Of a stretch of DNA of 64,000 nt, positions 35,240 to 42,962 are shown piece by piece. Origin of the DNA: Rhododendron vialii (lineage: Eukaryota; Streptophyta; Magnoliopsida; Ericales; Ericaceae); assembly GCF_030253575.1 (NCBI RefSeq), contig NC_080560.1, forward strand, positions 36,783,001 to 36,847,000, written 5' to 3'. The translations under genes were made by a program, and so were the position numbers. Each line of letters starts with the position of its first letter. Within the stretch, counting starts at the first letter, position 1. The notes under the pieces are model-generated. The model made no database searches. It saw only the letters and a program-made list of their open reading frames with translations, and was not told where the DNA came from.

Positions 35240-37568
35240 ATGTTTGATCTGTTAGATCCCACTCGTGTTAAAGGGTTTCTTTTGCAAAACAAGTCAAGTA
35301 TTGGACCGCTACTGAGGTGGATGGGGCAACTCAGACATGAAGGTTGACGAAGATCATCACCCAAAAACGACTTACGGGGCCTTTGACGGTAAAACAAATT
35401 TGCCCGTGCGATGTAAAATATTTTACATAAGAAAATATTTTTGGCACTTTTTGGGGAGCCAAACACCGGAAAATGATTAAAACATTTTACTTTGAAACAA
35501 ACGGAGCCTTAATGGGCGACTATTGGGGACGAATCTAGGATTCCGACCTTTGGGGAGCAAGTTTTATAATTTTCTGACGTTGTGAGCAAGCTGTTTGTAA
35601 TTTTGCGATTATTGTCAATAATGACTAACAAAGTATAGGGTTTGTAGATATGTATATACAGATAGTTAATAGGATCCTTTGCACATATAGAGATATAGAA
35701 GCACACTTTACGCATTCATAATTAATATTTGAACATGTTGTAAAACAGGTATAGGAGGGCCACTGTTTTAGTGGTATTTTGAGAGCAGCCACTTTGTGCA
35801 TATTGCCAAAGGTTAGGTCTGTCTTCAATCCTCCCCCCGCCCATACCACCAATGATTGGGGACTACATGGGTTCTATTGGTTGTTGTTGTTGTAAGTTAC
35901 AGTTTTTTGTAACTCCAATTGGAGTAGGCATTTGCCTCAATAATTTTTAGTCACATGTAACTAAACTTACCTTTTCTCATCGGCTTGACAATGGTATAGC
36001 TTGAAACTATAGTAGGTGTTGATTATTGTTGTCGAATTCAAAAGAGTTATAAGTGCATTTTTTGAAGCCCATCTGGCAAAGTTCCTCCGGGCTCCTTAGA
36101 AGTAGTTCCTAAACAAGTACATTGGGGTGTGTCCCGTCCATGAGCACAGACCATTTTAAAGTAGATCGCTACCCCATGAGGTTCCATATAACGGAACTGA
36201 ATTGGGTGTGACACCGTGCATTTACTAGACTAGAATAGGAAAACCAAAAACTGTTGGAGAAGCGGTTGACTGAGGTTAAAACCAGTACAGGTCCGGTCAA
36301 AAGGACTTTGTTTTGTCCATTGGGACATGTAAGCGCTGGGTTTGTTTATTGTCATGATTTTTAAACTCAGTCATATTTGAATTCCAAATCCCATGCAAAT
36401 GAAACCAAGTTACAAGCTCCAGTGCCATCTAGTAATAGAGGGTGTGAATAGTTAAAAAGAGCCATCCTCTTGACAAGATGGGGAGACATGAAGGAAGGTC
36501 TTGCTTTACTATAATATGTAAAACTTGTTGGATTTGCAGTTGGCTCAGTTTTTACAGAAGACAAGTACGGTAAAAAAAAACTCGTTTTGCCCCTTGTGGC
36601 TTATAAACATTGGGTTTGTTCATGTTGTATAATTGTGAAACCCCATCATATTCGTGATCTTAATTTCATAAAGATGAAAACCAACATACAAGCTCCAATG
36701 TCATCCAGTGATGAGGCTGTGGATAGTTGGAAAGAATCATCTTCCTGACGATATGAAGCAATAGGAAGTAAGGTCTTATATGGTATATAAATATTTGAGA
36801 ATTCAAACCCAATGAATGTATCAGGTAAGCTTGTTGTGGATATGAAGCAGCATCATCATTCACTATGTCTCGAATGTACTTCAATACTCTTAGTTGAGGG
36901 TTCTATGCAATCACTCCGATTTGAAACCGAGTAATGTTATCTGTCCTTTATTATTGTAAATCGTGTCTTCAAACTGGGGCTGCATTGCTTACATAAAGGT
37001 AATAGTATGAAGGGGATAAAAATGGATATGAAGATAATTATGAGGATATAGACCTTGAAATAGAAGGATTGTAAAAGATTCATCAGCTGACTTAATTGAT
37101 TGGGATTTTAATATAGATTTAAAATGCGATTTTTTTCCTTGTGAGGAGTTTGGAAATGGTGAATCGGATAAACTAGATGAGAATGTTTGTTCTGGAGTGA
37201 GGTTTGGAAATAATGATTGTTACGTTAAAAGTTAATGTCAATATCAGAGATTGGTTTCGTTGGATCCATTTATCATTGACCACTTCTCAAAAACCGTCAG
37301 ACTTGTGCACTTAGAGATCTGCACTGATTAATTTAAAGGAACAATCTCTGTTCTTTTGCATTTGGTTTTTGTTTGTTTCATTTTCCACTTACTGTGCATA
37401 TAGTTACAATTCATGTTCCTGCAGATTCTTGGTGTTCTTGATTTCGGCCGTGAGGCCTGGATACATCGAGAGGACTGGATTCGCAATGGGATCCACATTG
37501 GAAGTGGCAGAAAATACAAGGATTCGTACTTTCTTCAAGCACAAGCAATGTGTTACATGAATTCTTGA
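16326..37568 (+). CDS. ARP9: Actin-related protein 9 (ARP8-like, INO80-type), 19 exons
   Basis: Plant ARP9-type actin-related protein, counterpart of the Arp8 subunit of INO80 nucleosome remodellers; nuclear. Exons: 16326-16431, 16565-16683, 17642-17701, 17803-17868, 20528-20636, 23018-23229, 23614-23734, 24099-24163, 26570-26659, 27492-27542, 28304-28435, 29541-29630, 29750-29820, 29910-30109, 30196-30239, 30327-30376, 31153-31198, 33483-33533, 37425-37568. All are GT-AG with compatible phases, giving 608 residues (Arabidopsis ARP9 is about 600). Visible: phosphate-1-like loop NPGSANIRIGLA (about 34-45), IASLLKIPFLDEEVANN, GEEALRISPTEPYCLRRPIRRG, phosphate-2-like region FGNGLSTACAVNIGAQ, RCLLWTQRHHQTWPPIRTD, PPMGLFYPMLLVPDVYPPPP, adenosine-motif region IGGVALTAGL (about 513-522), C-terminus FLQAQAMCYMNS. 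The ATG at 16319 is out of frame. Introns carry a LINE remnant, MITEs and SINEs. Confidence 0.96.
16442..16460 (+). promoter_or_regulatory. Telo-box cluster in ARP9 intron 1
   Basis: AAACCCTAACCCTAACCCC lies just after the first splice donor of ARP9. Telo-boxes (AAACCCTAA) near the 5' end of plant genes are known binding sites for TRB/telobox factors and are linked to expression in dividing cells and to Polycomb recruitment. The motif is visible; the role here is inference. Confidence 0.5.
16740..17140 (+). repeat. Diverged tandem duplication in ARP9 intron 2
   Basis: A block of about 240 bp beginning GGGTTTCCGGTTTAGGCC (about 16753) recurs at about 16993 (GGGTTTCCTGTTTAGGCC). Both copies share TTGTTGGGAAAGG and GTTCAGTTGGCCTAGAA-type phrases. 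A 28-bp sub-repeat (CATGTGTTCAGTTGGACTAG) is duplicated head-to-tail at about 16938 and 16966. Confidence 0.65.
18966..19126. mobile_element. Foldback MITE in ARP9 intron 4
   Basis: Two arms of about 65 bp form a near-perfect hairpin. Left arm CACTCCCTTTTTACAATCT ... CTTTATCCACATGAATTTAC matches the reverse complement of the right arm, which ends GATTGTAAAAAGGGGAGTG. The loop is short. Homologous ends (TGATTTTCGCACT) recur near 54458 and 54647, so this is a repeated family in the genome. Confidence 0.75.
19850..20245 (+). pseudogene. RTE-type LINE reverse-transcriptase C-terminal remnant
   Basis: Translation of 19851 onward gives KIGRRISRTTVKPVLLYAV and, from 20025, MVRAVAIEDKRELTRVF then WIEMLKEDMN. 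This is the conserved C-terminal pattern of plant RTE LINE ORFs, with TTVxPxxLYG-like and WxExxxxDM-like blocks. Stop codons and a frame change break it between 19920 and 20025, and it lacks the catalytic part, so it is a dead fragment in ARP9 intron 4. Confidence 0.6.
24656..25995. mobile_element. Large foldback transposon in ARP9 intron 8
   Basis: The ends are inverted repeats: GAATGTTAATGTCCTAG at 24656 matches the reverse complement of the end at 25995, and similarity continues through TTGGTCCAAG. Further in, 24872-24930 pairs with 25880-25935, and 24945-25080 pairs closely with 25170-25310, centred near 25125. The right arm is enlarged by extra sequence that includes a SINE-like insertion at 25475-25783. 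No transposase is seen. Confidence 0.7.
25475..25783 (+). mobile_element. SINE or truncated RTE-LINE 3' end with (TTG)n tail, 18-bp TSD
   Basis: Insertion of 309 bp ending TTGTTGTTGTTGT, flanked by identical 18-bp direct repeats AAACTCTGAATAATACAT at 25457-25474 and 25784-25801. A long target duplication plus a (TTG)n tail is the hallmark of RTE-mobilised non-LTR elements. Its 3' 145 bp are shared with 35752-35895. It sits inside the foldback element, so it is the younger insertion. Confidence 0.8.
31683..31737 (+). repeat. Poly(T)-(GA)n-poly(G) tract in ARP9 intron 17
   Basis: A run of T, then (GA)n at 31701-31719, then a 17-base G run at 31721-31737. Simple sequence; G-run length is prone to sequencing error. 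Confidence 0.75.
32439..32507 (+). repeat. Compound (CT)n(AT)n(GT)n microsatellite in ARP9 intron 17
   Basis: Successive CT, AT and GT dinucleotide runs, likely polymorphic between individuals. Confidence 0.8.
34977..35508. mobile_element. PIF/Harbinger-like MITE in ARP9 intron 18 (532 bp)
   Basis: Terminal inverted repeats GGCTCCGTTTGTTT at the left and AAACAAACGGAGCC at the right. Both ends continue with related sub-terminal sequence (GTAAAACATTTTAC / AAACATTTTACTTTG). It is flanked by TTA on both sides (34974-34976 and 35509-35511), the 3-bp target expected for PIF/Harbinger elements. A (GA)n microsatellite lies inside at 35193-35235. Confidence 0.8.
35193..35235 (+). repeat. (GA)n microsatellite
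   Basis: About 21 uninterrupted GA units inside the MITE at 34977-35508. Confidence 0.9.
35752..35895 (+). mobile_element. Second copy of the (TTG)n-tailed SINE/RTE 3' end
   Basis: Shares GGGCCACTGTTTTAGTGG, GAGAGCAGCCACTTTGTGCA, CCAATGATTGGGGACTA and the GTTGTTGTTGTTGTAA tail with the insertion at 25475-25783. Shorter at the 5' end, consistent with truncation. No target duplication was found. Confidence 0.7.
36295..36800 (+). repeat. Diverged tandem duplication in ARP9 last intron
   Basis: Two related blocks about 276 bp apart share GGGTTTGTT, ACAAGCTCCAGTGCCAT / ACAAGCTCCAATGTCAT (36412 and 36688), a CATCTT/CATCCTCTTGACAAGATG-type segment and AAGGTCTT. Roughly three-quarters identical; non-coding. 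Confidence 0.6.
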
Positions 37569-38195
37569 AAGGTATGGAAGGTAGAAGTAAACAGAGATAT
37601 TGAAGAATGTTTCAGAAGCAATATAAAGCAGCATTCTTTCATAGTGGGCATTTAGTTTTGGTGTTGATGACTATATTAAGAGATCTGAGATCTTACTAGT
37701 ACAGTGAATTATAGAGAAGAGAAAGCATGCCCTTGTTTTTTTTTTTTTTCCTAGTTATGGGGTCATTTCGAGGTGATTTCAGTGGTTATTACTAACCTAA
37801 CTGAAAGGAACAACTAAGAGGCTCCTCTCCAATCCTCCTAAAATTGGAGGATCCACAAGTCCTATTACTAACGTGACACATGGCAACTATAAACTCAAAT
37901 GGCTGAGATCACTAATGGCCTCAGAATCCTTGTTATCCAGTCAAACACCTAATAGTTTCACATCCCTTCTTTCTTACAGACACCGCCGATCAACCCCCCT
38001 TTCCCTCCACCTGTCCAGTAGCCATCACCACTGCTGTCCGCCTCCATGCCAATGCCCACCATAGCCAGCTCTAGCCTTAATCACTGTGTCTCAAATCTTT
38101 AATCATCACTGATAGAAGACCAGTTAATGACCTTGTTTTCCAGTGACAAAAGACCAATCTGCCTATGAAGCGCTGGCTGGTGAATAAAAATGTTA
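37569..38195. other. 3' flank of ARP9 and intergenic DNA
   Basis: Contains the ARP9 3' untranslated region. A 63-codon open frame at 37873-38064 has no recognisable motif. Nothing else seen. Confidence 0.4.
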
Positions 38196-38378
38196 CTCCC
38201 TCCGTCCCAAATTGCTTGACCTTTTTGGGTAGCCGTGCATTTTGCGAGCAAAAATAATGCATTAGCTTGAATTTTTTGACCAATTTAAAGATCTCATTGA
38301 GGAGAAAAAATGGACCAATTTTTGACATGCAAAATGCACGATTATCCAAAAAGGTTGAGCAATTTGGGACAGAGGGAG
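38196..38378. mobile_element. Stowaway-type Tc1/mariner MITE (183 bp)
   Basis: Starts CTCCCTCCGTCCCAAATTG and ends CAATTTGGGACAGAGGGAG, the Stowaway terminal signature, flanked by TA on both sides (38194-38195 and 38379-38380). The arms extend well inwards (TTGACCTTTTTGG / CCAAAAAGGTTGAG). The long minus-strand open frame over it (38077-38616) is a by-product. Confidence 0.92.
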
Positions 38379-40043
38379 TATTAATGGCAGCGAATGGTGG
38401 TAATGAGAGGGGTGCATAATTATGGGTGATAATCCTCATGGCCTTTAAATAGGGTTGGTTTAGTGTTAAATTCTTGGCCGTCAGATTAGAGCAGGTGGAT
38501 CCTCCAATTCCCCTGGTGTTGTAGAGGAGCTTAATTCCAACTAAGAGGTAGGAGCTATTTAGTAATTTATTCGCGTGCTTCTGCTCCTTTGGTGAGTTGC
38601 AGCAGATCAAAAGCATTAGTCTGAAGTTGTATATCCATAGTTTATGTCTCAGTGTTAAAAAATATCTTCATCTCCACAAACGGCGAAGATTGTAGGGTCT
38701 TTACCCCCCGCCTTCCTCTTTTCCGGGGATCTCTTAGGCTGACTTATGCAATGGTTTGTTTGATGTATAAAGTGATGAATTGACTTACCCAAAAAAAAAA
38801 GGGTGATGAGTTGATGATTGACTTAAGTAATCCTTCTACTGCTGAATTTGCCAACTTGATATCTTATTCTCGGTGAAAATTCCCTAGCCTACTTTTGGTT
38901 GTTTTGGGGCCTCACGATTTTATTTGTGCATATCACTGGTTATAGTATTAAATTGGCAGAATGCCGGTTTGATTTACGTTGTCAATGTGACAATGTGTCG
39001 CGAATTATAGTTTGATCTGTTTTAACTTCCCCCTTCTCTTTCCGATAATAAAACTTCTAGATGGCTGCATCCATTTGTGTATAATTAGGTGTTCAATGGA
39101 GACGCCCATTCTTGGAAGAAACCTCTGGTTAGAGAAGTACTCATATACACGATTGGAATTCGGCAGTAATTGATGTTGGAGACAAATTGGCTTGGCATGC
39201 ATATGCCGATAATGGGGCTTTACACTGAAATCTAGCTACGAGGTGGCCCTGGTGATAAAAGGAAACATTTTGCTGAAGGGTGAGGGAGCAGCTACCTCTA
39301 TGATGAAGAGCTTTCGGAAATACATGTCTTGGGAAGCAATGAAGTTCGATCGTATCAAGTATAACATTGACGACTATACATAATTAAAATTAGGGCCCTT
39401 GAAATTATAGATGTTCTCCCGCTTTCTGTGAATCTATATCAGGAGTTCTTTTGATGGGCCGTTCAAAAAAAAAGTTCTTTTGACGGTCATTCGTATGTAT
39501 GGCTCGGGTTCTTTTCTCCTTTCCTTCTTGCTGCCACATCTGATGTATAAATCTGCTGATAGAATCTTAAAAACGCTTTAGTGAATTGTTCTTCTAAAGT
39601 AGGATACCGCCTTCGATAGACTTTTGGGTGACAACCTAAACACGCTGGTCAATTTTTACTATTAAGCTTGAGAACCTTTACTTCCTCTATTGATGATCTG
39701 AAAGCAGGAGTCGTTCATGTGTCTGGAGGAGCAGTTTGAATCATGTTTCTGGAGATAGGAATGGCACATGAATACACTTGTCTGCAGAGAATCAACCGCA
39801 GAGGAAAGGATTATTTAAAGCTATACGATCAAGTAGAATTTACTATTACAGTACTGTACAAGAGAATTTCCAAATGTTGGGTTTCTTTTACCTATAAATT
39901 TTAGCTGTTTTGTCACTTTCATAGACCCTGCCTAACGTTTTTCTGATTTTTTCGAACGATTTTTTGGTTGTTTTCTTTTAATTGTACTAAATTTATAAAG
40001 AGTCTTTTTCGATCTTTTTACTTCATTTTATATCGATTTTTTT
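38379..40043. other. Intergenic, nothing recognised
   Basis: AT-rich DNA between the Stowaway MITE and a set of short tandem duplications. No exon with recognisable protein similarity was found. Confidence 0.4.
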
Positions 40044-40242
40044 TCAACTTTGGTATATGTTTATGTACTTTTCTGATTCCAGTTTTTCAACTTTGGTATA
40101 TGTTTATGTACTTTTTTTATTCCAGACAAACAATGTGACGTACAAATTCGATCCAAATCTAATACTAACAATTAGAAAACAATAAAAAATATCAAATTCA
40201 ATCCAAATCTAATACTAACAATTAGAAAACAATAAAAAAGAC
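40044..40242 (+). repeat. Two adjacent short tandem duplications
   Basis: A 43-bp unit starting TCAACTTTGGTATATG is repeated at 40044 and 40087. A 50-bp unit starting CAAATTCGATCCAAATCTAA is repeated at 40143 and 40193. Both pairs are nearly identical, hence recent. Confidence 0.85.
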
Positions 40243-40750
40243 CGTGCCAAAAAAATCAGGAAAAAGCTTGGTCGAAGACTTGGGGCCCTTAATGTACTTT
40301 CAGTAAGCAACTTATTTGTTATGTATAAATCCATTGCTTTTTAGTTTTTGACCCTACTAATCAAAATCTCTGGCTCCGTCCGCCCCGAGAAACATATACT
40401 TTTTCAGTTCCATCATTCATTCTCCATTACGGATATAATTACAAGCCGGTCAGCTTGATTCTTCCCTTCGAAGATAGTTTGGGTTGGGTTGATTTGAATT
40501 TGATCCACTTAATTAAGGATTAAGAAGACACAAAGAAGAAGAAGAGAGTTGGAAAGTGGACTAGAAGATATAGAAGAGTAGCCTTGGTTTTGTATCCCAC
40601 ATCGGTAGGGGGAATAAAAGAAGAAGTGAGTGCTCTTAATAAAATAAGGGCGGTGTGGAGCTAAAAGGATTAAAAAGGGTCGGTTGGCTAAATATGCCAC
40701 TCCCGCCCTAGTTAGGTGGGTGCTGTATGGCTATCAAGACATATGGCCGA

Positions 40751-40976
40751 CATAATTTGTGGAATTTTAATAGGGTTGGCTCGCTTTGGCCGACCCTCCA
40801 TTTCAAGAAAACAAATGCTTTGTAATAACAAATTGCATTCGTTATTAAAATTGGATGAATATTCATAATTTGTGGAATTTTAATAGGGTTGGCTTGCTTT
40901 GGCCGACCCTCCATTTCAAGAAAACAAATGCTTTGTAATAACAAATTGCATTCGTTATTAAAATCGGATGAATATT
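40751..40976 (+). repeat. 113-bp tandem duplication
   Basis: A unit starting CATAATTTGTGGAATTTTAA occurs at 40751-40863 and again at 40864-40976 with very few differences. Non-coding, recent duplication. Confidence 0.9.
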
Positions 40977-42207
40977 AATTAACAAAATAAAGTAGATGGA
41001 CACTTTATTTCAAAGTCATTGATACTTTCATTTTTTTGTCCTTTTTTATTGAAAATTATAATAATATTATTTAAAGTGGATGAATACTAACAAAATAAAA
41101 GAGCGATTTGGTAATTTTACATAAAATGAAGACAAAAAGTGAAATGTCAATGGTTAGATGTGGAGGTGGAGTGCCAAAATCATTTTTCTTTACAAAACTA
41201 TCCACATGTATACACAATTAAACAGAAAAGTACTGTGTAACGAGTGCAGAGAAGTCGTGCTTCAAATGGCTCATTTTTACAAACAAGCAGTATAGTGAAT
41301 TGAGTAAGTTGCAAACAAACCGAGTAAGCTCTTACTCGGTTTAGCTCGACTCGCTTTGTAATCGAGAGTCAAATCAATCTTTAGCTAGAATTTAAGGCTC
41401 GTTTAGTAAACGAGTTGGACTCAACACTTAAAAGCTTGATTTGACTCATTTGTATAGACTTGGTTCGTTTAAGAAACCAAACTCTCTTCCAAGTCAATCA
41501 GAGCAAAATTAAAATGATAGGCCAGGCAAAATCTCTGAACCTTTGCCAAAATTATACTCCGAGTAGCTAGCTTCACGGCCTCCACCATCCCACACACATT
41601 AGACTATTAGAGAAATGCACCCTACCGAAACTCTTTCAAAACCACCTTCATTGGGGTAGTAGAATCTCAAACGCCACATGATGGGGTTTGAACTCTTTCC
41701 TCCCACATGGGGAGGACAGGAGTTATCAAACGGGACAGGAGCCTATTGGTAACAATGTTGGATTGTATGCTCAATGTTGCGGTGGTGTTGTGTTCTGAGT
41801 CCGTTTAATCTTTGCGTTCTCTTCAATATTAATAAAATATTTTTTTTTTGTTGTTTAAAAAATAAATCTCACAAATAAAAGATAATACTAACAAAAGTCG
41901 CTCCTCGTAAGATTTTTATTTATTGCTAAAGTTAAATTTTCATGAGCAATGCAGCAGACATAGACGAAATTCTCCAGTGCCAGACACAAATGTGTTTAGA
42001 ATCGTCTGATGCACGTGGGTCCTACATATTAACTATAACCAGATACGTGTATCCGAATATGTTCACATTGGTCCGTGTCCACAACATTGTTGCATTAATA
42101 ATTCTAAAATCACACCTAAACACACACTCACTTATACACATACTCACATGAAAGGTGTGGGTAAGTGGATGTGGTCATAGAAATTGTTTTTTGCATTAAC
42201 CATTGGG
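40977..42207. other. Intergenic, no gene seen
   Basis: Includes a stretch (about 41315-41480) rich in CGAGT / ACTCG phrases of the kind dispersed widely in plant genomes; a related stretch lies at 61960-62135. No coding exon recognised. Confidence 0.35.
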
Positions 42208-42210
42208 GTT

Positions 42211-42357
42211 ACAATAATGCTACATACACAAATGTTATCACAACCAATTGCAATTACATGATGAGTCGACTAATGAGTTGACTCACATGACTTTTCTGCT
42301 GCGTTAACATTAGTTGTAGCTGGTTGTGATAAATCTTTGTGTACGTATCATTATTGT
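42211..42357. mobile_element. Foldback MITE upstream of RAD5B (1)
   Basis: ACAATAATGCTACATACACA at the left pairs imperfectly with the reverse complement of GTGTACGTATCATTATTGT at the right. The arms continue through TTATCACAACCA / TGGTTGTGATAA. About 147 bp, no coding potential. Confidence 0.6.
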
Positions 42358-42437
42358 TGGGGCTAACTGTCTGAAGAAAGTTGTCAAATCCTTTCCAAAA
42401 AAGAGAATGTCTTGTTTCGGGCTGTGCTATAAACAAT

Positions 42438-42588
42438 CTGTTTACAGTACCAACTAATCACAGTTGTCAAAAAGTGTTCTGAATGGTCTGAATTTTAATG
42501 AAAAGTTTAACTCTTTTCCGAAATTTTTTTATTAACATTTGGATCGTCCAGAATACTTTTGAACGGTCACGATTAATTACTGTAAACA
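42438..42588. mobile_element. Foldback MITE upstream of RAD5B (2)
   Basis: Left arm CTGTTTACAGTA pairs with right arm TACTGTAAACA. Inner parts are also complementary around TGTTCTGAATGGTC / GATCGTCCAGAATAC. Related wording (TTTTGAACGGTCCAGATTTTAA) occurs near 52685, so this is a repeated family. Confidence 0.5.
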
Positions 42589-42707
42589 CTTTTTTACGTC
42601 GCAGCCACAAACAAGTTTTTCTCTCCAAAAAAAACACCCTTTACGATAACCCCCACTTTACCATGAACACTTTCACCTTCTGTGGCCTTTTCCGAGTTTT
42701 CCCCTCC

Positions 42708-42821
42708 TTTTCGCGCCAAATTCTTTACCACCAAAACCAATAAAAAAAACTTACCGCGAAAGTTCAATTGATGAATTGAAAATCTTTCGCGCAATCCATC
42801 CACAAATCCCGCCCGCCAAAA
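42708..42821 (+). promoter_or_regulatory. Cluster of four E2F-type sites in the RAD5B promoter
   Basis: Four matches to the plant E2F consensus (TTTSSCGC / WTTSSCSS, either strand) lie 140-255 bp before the RAD5B start codon: TTTTCGCGCCAAA at 42708-42720, CCGCGAAAG at 42754-42762, TTTCGCGC at 42785-42792 and CCCGCCAAAA at 42812-42821. The first fits the consensus from both strands. This fits S-phase or DNA-damage expression of a replication-repair gene; occupancy is inference. Confidence 0.65.
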
Positions 42822-42882
42822 CAACTTCCCACTATCTCACTAAAACCCTCCACTTCCCTCCCTCCCAAACCATTCCTCCTTC

Positions 42883-42910
42883 CCTCTCTCTCTCTCTCTC
42901 TCTCTCTCTC
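42883..42910 (+). repeat. (CT)n tract in the RAD5B 5' leader
   Basis: Uninterrupted CT repeat about 50 bp before the start codon, typical of plant 5' untranslated regions. Confidence 0.85.
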
Positions 42911-42962
42911 AACATTCGCTTCCAGTTCTTTCAATCGTTATTTTATTTTCTCCTTGTAAAAG

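Noticed and set aside
38077-38616. 179-codon minus-strand open frame
   Set aside because: It runs straight through the Stowaway MITE at 38196-38378 and has no recognisable protein motif.
40593-40605. TATCCCACATCGG resembles the USE element of plant snRNA promoters
   Set aside because: No U-snRNA, 7SL or MRP sequence follows at the expected distance; the same phrase is common in plant repeats and LTRs.
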